NCBI GenBank assembly: GCA_004151065.3
Contig: NWUY0300014426.1
Coordinates: forward strand, 53,011 to 87,025
Direction of reading: 5' to 3'
From: Larix sibirica
Taxonomy: Eukaryota > Streptophyta > Pinopsida > Pinales > Pinaceae
Length of the DNA: 34,015 nt
Position numbers and translations under genes: made by a program. Position 1 is the first letter of the stretch, and every line of letters starts with the position of its first letter. The notes beneath the pieces were generated by a model. That model was not told the DNA's origin. It did not search any database and worked only from the letters and a program-made list of their open reading frames with translations. Shown here in pieces: positions 1 through 11,261 of the stretch.

Positions 1-260
1 GAGATGCCATACCTCCAGAGAAAAGGTGCAATTGAGGAAGATGTGATCCAATGATTCCTCCGAATTTTTGCAGAGAATGCACTGCAGGGCCCTACAATCC
101 CATGCTTACGCAGGTTCTCAGCTATTAAAGTTTTTCGGTGTGCAAGGACCCAGAAGAAAACGTTGATCTTTGGCAATCCATCATTGCTCCAGACCTTGTT
201 CCATTTAGAATCTTTGATGCTTCTGTATTTTGCTTTGTAGACATGACGATAGCCTTCTTT
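1..260 (-). pseudogene. LINE A zf-RVT (reverse transcriptase zinc-binding) segment
   Basis: The minus-strand translation contains LPKINVFFWVLAHRKTL, then after a one-base frame change CILCKNSEESLDHIFLNC. This gives the CX2C...HX4C arrangement of the zf-RVT domain that follows reverse transcriptase in plant LINE ORF2. The frame change just before the CX2C shows that this copy is dead. The domain is involved in RNA/DNA binding in this family; any role here is historical. Confidence 0.75.
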
Positions 261-299
261 AACCGGAGTAACTACCCGACTTTCCCCAGCCCCGTCGAT

Positions 300-2000
300 C
301 TTTGAGGTGCCTATGAACTGGGCTCTGTTCATGTAACAGGGAGAGAAAAGCGGAGTAATCAGAGAGCAAATTATCAGGGAGCCTAAGGCTCTTCCATCCA
401 TCCCATCTGCCAGAGGAGGTCCAAGAAGAAATGTCATAAAGAGTGGTGATGTTATTAAGATCAAACCAATTCCTTAAGATCTCTCAATTCCTGTTGGAAA
501 TTAGCAGGGGAGTTCACCCCGAAGTTTGTCATGCCAATCTTAATTTGTTTCCATTTCCACAATCCAATGGAGTTCTCCTGAATGATGTGGGCCGCCTTCT
601 TGCAGAGATCCCAAATGGGGGTCCCATGTTTTTGTTCATGTCATTTCCTCAACACAACGACTTCTGTTCCTGTCATATATTTTTTCTGAAGGATTTTTTT
701 CCACCAGCATTCTCTCCCGAAGAGACTCTCCATAAAATTTTGCTCCAAGAGCAAGATTCATGATTAAAGGGTCTTTAACGCCAGCTCCACCACTATTCTT
801 TGGACTGCACACGTTTCCCAATTTATCAAGTGATATTTTCTGGTGCTGCTTGCCTTCCCACCTTGCCACAGGAATTTTCGATTTCTCTACTAATTTCATG
901 GATGACATAAGTCGGAGCCAGAGATATCGAACAAACATAATCGGGTAAGCAGACAGGATGGATTTGATTAGAACCAACTTACCAGCAGGGTTTAGCCATC
1001 TGAAACCCCAAAAGTAATTTTCTTTTTATTTTGTCTATCAAACCTTGCCAGTCGGACTTCTTTTTTTCCCCTTGAAGATAGGGGACACCAAGATAACGAA
1101 GGAGTTCCAATTGTTACCCTTCGAAACCAAGAATTCTTGAGATTCTGGCCATAATTCAAGGGAACAATTCCACCCATAGACTTTGGATTTATTTGCGTTG
1201 ACCTTCCCATCCGTGGATTTTTGGAAGGTGGAAAGACACCTTTGAATCTTTCACAATGATAGTGGATGCACCCCCCAATAAGATGGTGTCATCGAAAATT
1301 GAGCATGATTAGCAGCACGGACACCTCTGCTGATTTTCAACCTTTTAACTCCCCATTGTCTTGAAGAACTGGAGCTTTCTGCTCAAAGAATCTGCAACCA
1401 AAATGTAAAGGAAGGGAGAAAGAGGGACAGCCCTGACGGATTCCCCTGGAACTTGGAAAAAATTGGTAGGTCTTCCTATTACCAGTGGGGCAATCCAAGG
1501 GTGCTAATGCAGGCCTTAATCCACCTTGACAAATCTTTTAGAGAAACCAAATTTTGACATAACTTCAAAAAGGAAGAAATGGTTTACCCTATCAAAAGCG
1601 TTTTGCCATATCAAGTTTAATAGCCATACCTTGCTGCTTATGCTCCAGACTGGAGTGAATGGCCTCCTGAACTATAATGATATTGTTAATGATTTGACGC
1701 CAGCGATGAACCACCTTGAGTAGTCTGAGATAAGATGACCCATAAATTTCTTCATTCTGGTGCCAGAATTTTTGAGAGATTTTGTAAGAGGTATTACAAA
1801 GCGAAATAGGCCTGAATCATCAATGGAGAGGGGGTTCTTATCTTTAGGAATAAGAGCAAGGAAAGTATGAATTTGTGGCCCCGCCAATCTTATCCTTTTT
1901 CCTCGTCCAATTTAGCATTTTCTTCAGGTCTTCTTTGATAATGTCCCAAGCTGCCTTGTAAAAGTTTAAAGTAAAGCCATCAGGTCCAATGGCCTTAACC
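300..2000 (-). pseudogene. LINE A reverse transcriptase core, multiply frameshifted
   Basis: Recognisable minus-strand reverse transcriptase blocks lie in several frames. They are LALIPKDKNPLSIDDS (near 1830-1860), KLDMAK followed by a shifted FDRVN (near 1580-1620, motif A), LSPFLYILVADSLSRKL (near 1380-1440), and HAQF followed by a shifted DDTILLGGAS (1265-1305, the FADD box). One base is missing inside the FADD box. Further on, LVLIKSILSAYPIMFV (around 930-990) and KFYGESLRERML (around 700-740) belong to the conserved region between RT and zf-RVT. Each block needs a frame change to join to the next, so no enzyme can be made. Confidence 0.8.
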
Positions 2001-2002
2001 GC

Positions 2003-3370
2003 CTATAGGGACCAAATAACTTCTTTGATTACAAATTCCATGATAGGTTTGGAAAGGTCCCTGTTGTCAGAATCTGAGATGAGGGACGGTATGCCAGGGA
2101 GAAGATCAGCTTGAGCTAAGGAATCAGTTTCACCTGTGTTTGAAAAGAGATCCTGGAAATGTTGAAAAATGTGGGACTTGATTTCCTCATGATCAGCAAT
2201 ACAAGATCCATCTTTGTCTTTGATTTCCTTGATCATATTGTAACTAAGTCTAACTTTGGTTTGTTTGTGAAAATAATCTGAGTTGATGTCCCCTCCTCTT
2301 AACCAAAGTTGTCTAGATTTTATTCTCCATTCCACTTCCTCGTTTCTTGCTGTGCTGAGAATTTTCCTATTCAGATCTTGTTCTTGACAGATGAGAGAGG
2401 GGGTGATCTCAGAAGTTTCCATATCGGATTGAAATCTCGAGAGATCAAATTGAAGTTGGTGTTTCAAGTGACCAGGGTTTTTATACTCCAGCTTTGCCCA
2501 GCTTTTAAGAGCATAGCGTACACTTCTAAGTTTATTTTCCCATATGTAACTCGGAGAGCCAATACAGGGAAAACTCCAAGCTGAATTGATTAAGGCTAGA
2601 TTTTTAGCATCGTGAAGCCAGGTGGGATTGAAATGAAACAGAATGGGGCCAAGGTTCGCAGGAGAGGAAAGAGACAAGGAGATAGGTTTATGGTCTGAAA
2701 TCGCAGAAGGGACAACGAAGGTGGCAGAGATGAGATCTTTGTTCAAGAAAGAGGAGCTTACCAAAAAGCAATCAAGCCTGGCCGCGATATGACCCACACT
2801 CATCCTTCGATTGTTCCACGTAAATTTTCCATTTTTTAGGGTCGGATCCAGCAGGTTAAACTCAGAAATCAGGTCATTCAAGTTTTTCCCAAAGGGATCC
2901 CTGACGCAAGAGCCACTGCATTTTTCCTCCTCTGCCTTTGTAACATTAAAATACCCAGCGATGATGAAGTCCTTCCCTGCTGGAAAGTCTCTCAGGGATG
3001 AGAGACCATTCCAGAAAAGTGTGCTTGTCCTTGTAATGAGTTGGACCGTAGACATTACAAACATAGAAAATGTTCGGGTCATCCTTTTCATGGAATTCAG
3101 TTAGGATCCAATTTTGACATTCCTTGATAATATTAATGTCATACTTACTTGAGAAGAAGGTCGCGATTCCCCCTGAAGCTCCTTTGGAGCTAATTGCAGA
3201 ACCATGGCAGGATTTCCAAAAGAGATGTGAAAGGGCCATGACCTCCACATCACTCATTTTAGTCTCTTGGATAAGAAGTATCTCCGGTCTTTCAGATTTG
3301 ATGATGTCTTTCATTGCTTCAACTTTGTGCATTCCTCCCAAAGCCCTACAGTTCTAAGAGACCAGTTTCA
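2003..3370 (-). pseudogene. LINE A ORF2 N-terminus: endonuclease domain and linker to RT
   Basis: Two overlapping minus-strand frames (2946-3341 and 2003-3091) join by a frameshift near 3000-3030. In order they show NCRALGG (a relic of the WNCRG start, with the W codon now TAG), PEILLIQETKM (catalytic Glu kept), CNVYGP, IIAGYFNV (the family has GDFN, so the catalytic Asp is Tyr here), SVGHIAARLDCFLVS and SDHKPISLSL (catalytic His/Asp kept). This is the endonuclease/exonuclease/phosphatase fold that nicks target DNA in LINEs. Downstream, RSRQLWLRGGDINSDYFHK is the conserved linker before RT. The frameshift and the lost Asp make it inactive. Confidence 0.85.
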
Positions 3371-3719
3371 TTACTTATTTCCTAATTGAAGGGCTGCTCT
3401 AGCCCTGCCTTCTGCTTTCCCTGGGTTTTTGGGATTTTGGAGAAGTTTTGTCTCTTCAATGCTTCGTTGTCTTCCTAATTCCAGTTCCCTTTATGCTTCT
3501 TGCTCACGGTGGAATCTATGAGATTTTCTTCCTCTAGTGTTTGGGGGGGACCAATGTCAAGAGGTTATTGAGAGTCTTTTGAGGAGGATTCTGGAGAAGT
3601 AGAGTGGGATGAGGCTTTGCTTTATTTAAGCATTTCAACCCAAGAGCTTCCTGGGGGTGGGGAACCCTCGAATGCTGGAAATGAGCTTCCTTCGCCGATG
3701 GGGGGGGGAATGGAGCTGT

Positions 3720-4717
3720 AGATTAAGGTAACTCAAGGATCAGATCCCAAATCAGCTAGAGGAAGATTGGATTCGGTGATCTCGCCTTCTTCAACATTTA
3801 GGGCTATGAACTGATTGCTTGTATTGACTACCTTCTCATGTTGGGGTTGAGCTTTACCTCTTTCTTGTTGCGGTTCCTTTGGATCTAGATTTGGGGCATT
3901 CATTTTTCTTCCTTTTTCACCCGATGCCATTCCTCTTCTTGGGGTTTCTCCGAAATTTCTTGAGCTACTTTAGCGCAGTTTTTGATGAAATGACCATACT
4001 CGTGACACTTCTTACATTTGAAAGGTAGTTGTTTGTAATCGACTTTCTTCGTGTATTCCCAACCATCCATACATAGGCTTACTACCTCCAGCAGCCCCTT
4101 CTCCAGATCGACCTCTGCACAAATCCTTGCATAGGAGAATAGAGGGCCTTTTGGCTCTAATTTATCGATGTATTTCCCTAAAGAGTTCCCGATTGCCTAA
4201 ATGGATTCGTCATTCCAGAAATGCAAGGGAAGGTGAGGCAGATGGACCCAAACAGGGACAGTAAAGGGCACATCCTTTTCAGGGTCGAAGGATAGAGTCC
4301 AACAATTGAGGTATAGCCTCCTCGGGCCCATGAAATAGGGTCCGCTTCGAAAAATGAGATCACGGTCTTCTTTATTTTCAAATAGGAAAGTAAAAAAACC
4401 TTTGCCACGGAAACAATGCTGCAAACCTCTAGAGATCAGGGGCATCCAATTCTTTTTTACCCAGGAATCCCTAGTCTTTGGTGAAGGCTAGATCCCTGTG
4501 AACTGACCGATCAACCCACGGTCCCTCAGGGCTAGGGCCTTCAGCCGTGAAGCGACCGACTTGATCTAGATCTTAGGGGCATCCACACATTTGAAAAACC
4601 GTCTCCAGCTGAGGCCGTCGAGGGAGGAGGAGGAGGGGAAGTGACCACCAGGGCATGGAAGGCCTCGTCCAGAAGTCGCCTACGAGACTCCGGACTCGGG
4701 TCCGGAGGAGGATCCAT
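3720..4717 (-). pseudogene. LINE A ORF1: DUF4283-like domain and CCHC zinc knuckle
   Basis: The first ATG of the reading is at 4717 (MDPPPDPSPESRRRLLDEAF). After stops and a frame change comes a DUF4283-type core, FLFENKEDRDLIFRSGPYFM then VPVWVHLPHLPLHFWND (about 4195-4440). Next is the zinc knuckle CKKCHEYGHFIKNC (3974-4018; CX2CX4HX4C) and, after another frame change, an acidic tail containing NQFIALNVEEGEI (3733-3930). This is the nucleic-acid-binding ORF1 of plant LINEs. LINE B ORF1 at 14298-15541 has the same domain order and clearly related wording, so the two are members of related families. Confidence 0.83.
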
Positions 4718-4800
4718 CCCCAGACGGGGTAGCAAACCCTAACCAGGTGCACAAGCTTATGCACACTCATGCTCTCGCTCACCAATAATAATCTCCCAGG

Positions 4801-5548
4801 TTATGCTATTGAGACAGATTTTAACCCAATGGGTATACAGGAAACAAAAAAACCTCAAATCTAGTTTTTTTTCTTACCAATTTGATCACATTTGAACATA
4901 ATCCAGTTGACCCACCTTCCTTAATTAGTGCATGCTTCTTCTTCTTCATCCATTGCCTATTTGGCCTTTGGTTTAAGTCATAGGATGCAAAATATCCTTT
5001 CTAACCATTTGGAGCACTTTCTCTCTCTCGCCAGAGCTTCTAGCGTAAAAATTAAGCTTGCTCGAGTCGGATCCCAATTCAACGCATTTAAGCAACTTAT
5101 TTCATGGCAGGTAAGTAACCAGCAAAAATCTTTCAATAGGTATAGTTAATCGGCTAATAAACCTCAAACTAGATTCATATTAAGATCACATAATCTTAAC
5201 TCAGGACTTGCCTCAGATTCATATTGTAGAATCTTAACTCATGCATCGATGGCTAATTCTGTATGACTATTGATCGATCCTCAGTTTGCTTCTGATTTTT
5301 GCTTCTTTTACTCTGCTTCAATGTCTTTGAAAGGGTAGGTCAAATCCCATACATCAAAGGTTGTCCAAGACCCTGTGAGGAAGAAAAGACATCATAATAA
5401 CAAGAGGACCGCTACAAATTACAAATCTAGTGTGGAAACTCATCTACAATAACCCATGAATTATAAACTATTATCATACTTGCAATGGGTATTAAATATT
5501 TAAGCTTCCTTTATAACCCGTTGACCCAATGACACGGGAACGACCTGC
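4801..5548. other. Unassigned stretch with one possible coding fragment
   Basis: Nothing here matches a family I know. A plus-strand frame at 4928-5149 includes NHLEHFLSLARASSVKIK and runs into a perfect consensus donor (CAG then GTAAGT, GT at 5111), so it could be a relic exon of an unknown gene. The frame is short and I cannot name it. The rest is AT-rich and non-coding as far as I can see. Confidence 0.3.
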
Positions 5549-6644
5549 AATTTAAACAATAAAACGTTAATAACATAATAAAAACGAGTGTGGCTACTGA
5601 ATGTAAGAACTTTGGTCTATGAATGGAGAAATCCTATCTGAATAGAGACATTACCCTCAGGCGCATGGCATTCAACATATTCTCTATTAAAATATAAAAA
5701 ATATACTATGTAATAAGAATGGATTGAAGCCAACAATTACCTCTTGGAAGGAGAAACAAATTGATCTTTGGTTTAGGAGATGTGCACATGAACATAGAGG
5801 GTCTTGAAACTTCTTTAGCAAGCCAAATGTGGTAGGAGAAGGGTCGATCATGTCTATGCTTCGATGTCTCCAGAGAGTCTGATATCTCCCTTCACTGTCT
5901 CTAGAAAGTGCAGGCTCTTCACTTTGCGTGCGAGAGAAGTCATCCAATAAAGGAGGGTCAAAGAAATTTGGAAAAGCCTAGTCTGACATATGTCAAATTC
6001 TATAAGTGATATGTCATAATATTTCTCCTAGATGATAATGTATGTAAAAAATATTTGTATTTTCTAATTTTTGTTAATAGGATCAATGATAAAAATTGAT
6101 TTAAAGCTTCTATCCAATCAATTTAAAAAAAAAACATAATAAAAAATGTCAAAAAATATTATTGTTTGTAATGAATTTATAAAATATAATGTCTAATAGT
6201 GTTTTGATATGAGATTAATTGCAAAAAGCGGAACATATAGTCACCTACCTACCTACGGCAGGGACTAACAAGAAAAGATAAATGAAAATTATGGGGATCA
6301 CGTATTATATCTTGAATAAAGTTATGCAGCTTACAAGCTTAGCTTACCAAACATAACAACAAGACAAATGGAACCATCTTTGTAGCTAAAAGATAGGAAG
6401 CATAATTACAAGGAAAAAATATAAGTAATATGTTGGGAAGAGTCAAACAAAGGAATGTTTTTTACAACGTCAAAAGCTTGTAGTTAATATAGTTTCAACT
6501 ATGCTAAAGGTAAATAATTGGCAAAGCAGTTGGAGTATGACTTTCTTGAAGCATTTTAGGATTTAACATGTGAAGCAACCAAGCAATATGGCCACCACAT
6601 ATTGCCTGCTTGAAGCAATGCCCATAGAATAAATCAACATTATC
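5549..6644. repeat. Copy 1 of a 1,096-bp direct duplication
   Basis: This segment recurs at 6646-7741 with a constant offset of 1,097 bases. The first ~800 bases are identical by eye, and I found five single-base differences (6358, 6410, 6422, 6503, 6520 in this copy). The two copies are separated only by one N at 6645. It contains a minus-strand frame of 86 codons (5687-5947) of unknown function. Confidence 0.93.
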
Positions 6645-6645
6645 N
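6645..6645. other. Single N at the junction of the two duplicate copies
   Basis: One undetermined base sits exactly between the last base of copy 1 and the first base of copy 2. A single N at such a place is typical of a contig join made by scaffolding or gap-filling software. Confidence 0.9.
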
Positions 6646-7741
6646 AATTTAAACAATAAAACGTTAATAACATAATAAAAACGAGTGTGGCTACTGAATG
6701 TAAGAACTTTGGTCTATGAATGGAGAAATCCTATCTGAATAGAGACATTACCCTCAGGCGCATGGCATTCAACATATTCTCTATTAAAATATAAAAAATA
6801 TACTATGTAATAAGAATGGATTGAAGCCAACAATTACCTCTTGGAAGGAGAAACAAATTGATCTTTGGTTTAGGAGATGTGCACATGAACATAGAGGGTC
6901 TTGAAACTTCTTTAGCAAGCCAAATGTGGTAGGAGAAGGGTCGATCATGTCTATGCTTCGATGTCTCCAGAGAGTCTGATATCTCCCTTCACTGTCTCTA
7001 GAAAGTGCAGGCTCTTCACTTTGCGTGCGAGAGAAGTCATCCAATAAAGGAGGGTCAAAGAAATTTGGAAAAGCCTAGTCTGACATATGTCAAATTCTAT
7101 AAGTGATATGTCATAATATTTCTCCTAGATGATAATGTATGTAAAAAATATTTGTATTTTCTAATTTTTGTTAATAGGATCAATGATAAAAATTGATTTA
7201 AAGCTTCTATCCAATCAATTTAAAAAAAAAACATAATAAAAAATGTCAAAAAATATTATTGTTTGTAATGAATTTATAAAATATAATGTCTAATAGTGTT
7301 TTGATATGAGATTAATTGCAAAAAGCGGAACATATAGTCACCTACCTACCTACGGCAGGGACTAACAAGAAAAGATAAATGAAAATTATGGGGATCACGT
7401 ATTATATCTTGAATAAAGTTATGCAGCTTACAAGCTTAGCTTACCAAACATAACGACAAGACAAATGGAACCATCTTTGTAGCTAAAAGATAGGAAGCAT
7501 AATTACGAGGAAAAAATAAAAGTAATATGTTGGGAAGAGTCAAACAAAGGAATGTTTTTTACAACGTCAAAAGCTTGTAGTTAATATAGTTTCAACTATA
7601 CTAAAGGTAAATAATTAGCAAAGCAGTTGGAGTATGACTTTCTTGAAGCATTTTAGGATTTAACATGTGAAGCAACCAAGCAATATGGCCACCACATATT
7701 GCCTGCTTGAAGCAATGCCCATAGAATAAATCAACATTATC
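6646..7741. repeat. Copy 2 of the 1,096-bp direct duplication
   Basis: It matches 5549-6644 base for base except at 7455, 7507, 7519, 7600 and 7617. The minus-strand 86-codon frame is repeated unchanged at 6784-7044. Copy 2 continues into unique sequence (after 7741), and copy 1 is entered from unique sequence (before 5549). That is the pattern expected if two overlapping contigs were laid end to end. Confidence 0.93.
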
Positions 7742-8359
7742 CTCAAATATAACCAAAAGAAATACATATTAGCAATTTTTATTTATTTTTCCTGGTTATG
7801 AGCTAGGGCTTAGGTCTCAAAAGCGACGCCACCCAAAACCTATACTTACATTTTGAGAAAAAATTGCATACAAGCGCCTGCAGTTCCACATCCAAAAAAA
7901 GAGGACATGTTCCTATAAAGAAGCAACACATTCCTAATTGTTTTCTCATTTTCATAAAGTGTCCATTCGAATACAAGATTGAGAACACACTAATTTACAA
8001 TAAAATGCACATTGCACAATGCTTTCCATGCCACCAAAACCTGTCCATGCTCTTAGAGAAAGGCATATAGATAGATTGCTCCACAATGGTAAGATATATC
8101 ATGCGGTAATGCAACAATGATCTCAATTCTAAAGAGTTACCAAGCTTCTAATCTCAAAGTTCCCCCTTACGGGAATCCTCGGTTGAACCATCTAGAGGGA
8201 CCACTGCCATCTTCAAAAGGCCAACCCACTCGTCTCTTAGAATTATTATGATCGTTGTTAGAGCTCGATGTGTTGTTTCATTGGATAGTCCGAGAATCTG
8301 AATTTGAGTTAGAAGAATGGAAAGGCCACATAAAGGAGAAAGGATTGCGCCTACCCTAA
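7742..8359. other. No recognisable gene
   Basis: AT-rich sequence with only short frames on both strands (7803-7988 minus, 7864-8070 plus, 8154-8417 minus). None shows a family motif, and I treat them as chance frames. Confidence 0.4.
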
Positions 8360-8773
8360 TTGATTTCACCATCTGAAGACTGCCTGGGTCCATTTTATCT
8401 CCTTGCCAAGTTACCACTCCTACTACCTATATCTGGACTGATAAATCCATTGCCATCTGGATTCATTGGAGACCCATGTCTTGCTATACCATGTCTTCCA
8501 CCAAAAATCCACGTCTCGAAGCCTACTCAAATAAAGAAATGTTCGTAGAGGATGCCAACAAGAAGGACCAATATTTCACCAAGGATGCTGATAAATCATC
8601 TACAAATGGAGCGAGGAGGGATTATAATGCATGAAGCACAAGATGGTGAGACTAAGGATAAAGAACAGTGGGATGAGCAGACTGAAAATACTATAATCAT
8701 AGGTGAGCAGAGCCATGGTGATGAAGTTGTTGAAGGAGTTGTGCATCAGGAGTCATTGTATATGGGCCACTAA
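8360..8773 (+). pseudogene. Possible decayed coding fragment of unknown origin
   Basis: One reading frame of 138 codons is interrupted by a single TAG at 8546-8548. The first part is Pro/Leu/Ile-rich (PLLLPISGLINPLPSGFIGD) and the second part is strongly acidic and polar (HEAQDGETKDKEQWDEQTEN), then stops at 8771-8773. The change in composition and near-continuous frame suggest a former coding sequence. I recognise no domain. It could be a scrap of retroelement polyprotein or chance. Confidence 0.25.
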
Positions 8774-10034
8774 ATGATAAAGACTAATCTGAAAATGGAT
8801 TTTAGATCTAGAAAAAAAACTAGAAGCCTAAAACAAAGAGCTTTTTCGAATGCAGTCCTCCCAGACCTATCAGGCCATAGACTTGCCATAATGCACTATG
8901 GGAAATATATATACAATGATATTATGTGTTGTCCACTTCAAGCGTACATGAAAATGAGCTAATTTACATTTAAGACCACATCATTCTAATAGTCCAATCA
9001 AACTTCAACACATCAAAATAAATTATATAAATAAAAATAAATAAATCATATTTTTTACGAACTTTAAACATATCTTTGATTTATGTGTACCACCATACAA
9101 CACAATAAAACAAAGCAAAACATATAATCTCTACCTACGACCATGACTAAAATATATTCCTCTTATAAAAAAAATTCCATATAATTTATCAAAACTTATC
9201 AAAACTCCATATTAATACTATCATACATAACTTTTTGGCAACCCCACATGCCCACTTCTTCCATCTCTTTTTGTACTCTTCTCCATGGCATCGTCACCCT
9301 CGAGACTAAGGAAGACAACGTGGTTGCCATCCCTGTCCAACCACCTTCAATTATTTATGTCCAACTACCTTGAGCCCACAAATCTTTTACGCAATTTTTA
9401 TAACAATATATTCATTTATCATGGCCCATAGAACATAATTTCCACAATGATTTTACAAACTTATGTTGACTTGTGTCTAACTTTATTTTTGTAAACCTTT
9501 GAACCGAAAAATGCACAGCCGTGAATGGCATTAAAAACACTCAAATGTCTTTTCATGACATCTAATCCCAGTCTAGTATTTCATTAACAATTGAGTGAAG
9601 TTTTATATTTGCAAGGTACATTATTCTTATGTGAAATTGGAATAATGTTTTATTTTTATGAAGAGCGATAAGGTTTGAATTTTAGTGGGAAAGATACAAT
9701 TTGACTATTTTCTAGAATATATGGATATAAAAAAGTTTAAACGGTGAACAAATCATATCTTTGAGGTATTTATCGAATTTACCTCGAACATATAACTTTT
9801 TTTTTAATCGATAACATGGTATAAGCAAATTATTTAATGAATTAAACTAATTTTTTAAATTAAATTTAAATTTTATATTTACAAAATAATTTATTTTAAT
9901 ATTTATAATTCTTACTAAATGGTTCCATTCAAAGGTAAACTTTAAAGACTTACCTATGTCCACCATTTGAGAGGTGTGGAAAGTTAGGAACTGGTGTATT
10001 TTTTAAGATATAAAGCCTTCAAATTTTCAAGTTT
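8774..10034. other. AT-rich stretch without recognisable genes
   Basis: The region from 8950 on is very AT-rich with many short A and T runs and stops in all frames. I see no gene, no inverted repeat I can verify by eye, and no tRNA-like structure. Confidence 0.45.
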
Positions 10035-10202
10035 GTTTCAGGGTACTATGTTTTCTAATTGAATATTTTGCTTTTAAACATAATCTGAAACAGAGAATTA
10101 TTAGATTTCCAGTTTTTAGTGAAGAGATATCAACAGGTTATTTCGATGGTGCAGCTAAAGATGGCTTATGTGGGGCAAGGATGATTATTAATGTTAAAAG
10201 GG
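10035..10202 (+). pseudogene. LINE E RNase H domain, N-terminal half
   Basis: The frame through KQRIIRFPVFSEEISTGYFD then GAAKDGLCGARMIINVKR carries the first catalytic Asp in FDG (GAT at 10145-10147) and the Gly-rich first strand typical of the RNase H-like (RVT_3) domain that ends plant LINE ORF2. The frame is cut at 10202/10203 by the LTR. Joining 10202 directly to 11382 continues the frame without a stop into the C-terminal half, and the join has the same spacing as LINE C. Confidence 0.82.
10198..10202. repeat. Target-site duplication AAGGG, left copy
   Basis: Five bases directly before the TGTTG start of the LTR. They are repeated directly after its TAACA end at 11377-11381. Five bases is the usual duplication length for plant LTR retrotransposons. 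Confidence 0.82.
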
Positions 10203-10330
10203 TGTTGGCACTATGATTTAGTTGTTATTGATGATTGGAAAGCAGACAAGCCGGGTGACTCAGACCATACCAACTTCAGTTTACTAAAGTTGCGACTGAG
10301 TTTGAAATACAAGAAAAGAATGTTGTTAGA

Positions 10331-10387
10331 CAAGCTGTGACTCAGACAGCTGTGACTCAGACAAGCTGTGACTCAGACGGCTGCGAC
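10331..10387. repeat. 15-16-bp tandem repeat running into the gap
   Basis: Three complete units, alternating CAAGCTGTGACTCAGA (16 bp) and CAGCTGTGACTCAGA (15 bp), and a partial, mutated unit follow each other and stop at the first N. A related single unit lies at 10247-10264. The array probably continues inside the gap and may be why it was not assembled. Confidence 0.85.
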
Positions 10388-11261
10388 NNNNNNNNNNNNN
10401 NNNNNNNNNNNNNNNNNNNNNNNNNNNNNNNNNNNNNNNNNNNNNNNNNNNNNNNNNNNNNNNNNNNNNNNNNNNNNNNNNNNNNNNNNNNNNNNNNNNN
10501 NNNNNNNNNNNNNNNNNNNNNNNNNNNNNNNNNNNNNNNNNNNNNNNNNNNNNNNNNNNNNNNNNNNNNNNNNNNNNNNNNNNNNNNNNNNNNNNNNNNN
10601 NNNNNNNNNNNNNNNNNNNNNNNNNNNNNNNNNNNNNNNNNNNNNNNNNNNNNNNNNNNNNNNNNNNNNNNNNNNNNNNNNNNNNNNNNNNNNNNNNNNN
10701 NNNNNNNNNNNNNNNNNNNNNNNNNNNNNNNNNNNNNNNNNNNNNNNNNNNNNNNNNNNNNNNNNNNNNNNNNNNNNNNNNNNNNNNNNNNNNNNNNNNN
10801 NNNNNNNNNNNNNNNNNNNNNNNNNNNNNNNNNNNNNNNNNNNNNNNNNNNNNNNNNNNNNNNNNNNNNNNNNNNNNNNNNNNNNNNNNNNNNNNNNNNN
10901 NNNNNNNNNNNNNNNNNNNNNNNNNNNNNNNNNNNNNNNNNNNNNNNNNNNNNNNNNNNNNNNNNNNNNNNNNNNNNNNNNNNNNNNNNNNNNNNNNNNN
11001 NNNNNNNNNNNNNNNNNNNNNNNNNNNNNNNNNNNNNNNNNNNNNNNNNNNNNNNNNNNNNNNNNNNNNNNNNNNNNNNNNNNNNNNNNNNNNNNNNNNN
11101 NNNNNNNNNNNNNNNNNNNNNNNNNNNNNNNNNNNNNNNNNNNNNNNNNNNNNNNNNNNNNNNNNNNNNNNNNNNNNNNNNNNNNNNNNNNNNNNNNNNN
11201 NNNNNNNNNNNNNNNNNNNNNNNNNNNNNNNNNNNNNNNNNNNNNNNNNNNNNNNNNNNNN
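10388..11261. other. Assembly gap of 874 N
   Basis: All bases are N. The length is not a round number, so it may be an estimate from paired reads. Any frame reported across it is meaningless. Confidence 0.99.

Larger units (their letters stand above)
1..4800 (-). mobile_element. LINE A: decayed non-LTR retrotransposon (L1-like, plant type), 3' end off the window
   Basis: Read on the minus strand, the order is ORF1 (DUF4283-like region then a CX2CX4HX4C zinc knuckle, about 3720-4717), ORF2 apurinic-type endonuclease (about 2700-3370), reverse transcriptase (about 300-2700) and zf-RVT zinc-binding motif (1-260). This is the standard order of plant L1-like LINEs. The RNase H domain expected after zf-RVT would lie left of position 1. 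The element carries many stops and frameshifts, so it cannot be autonomous. The 5' end is placed near 4800 only because the ORF1 reading begins at 4717 and nothing element-like follows; I found no target-site duplication. Confidence 0.88.

Noticed and set aside
636..977. Treating the 113-codon minus-strand frame as an independent gene
   Set aside because: It reads as the segment between RT and zf-RVT of LINE A (KFYGESLRERML and neighbours), so it belongs to that element.
2309..3357. Plus-strand frames of 77-97 codons
   Set aside because: They are antisense shadows of the LINE A endonuclease, which carries clear motifs on the minus strand.
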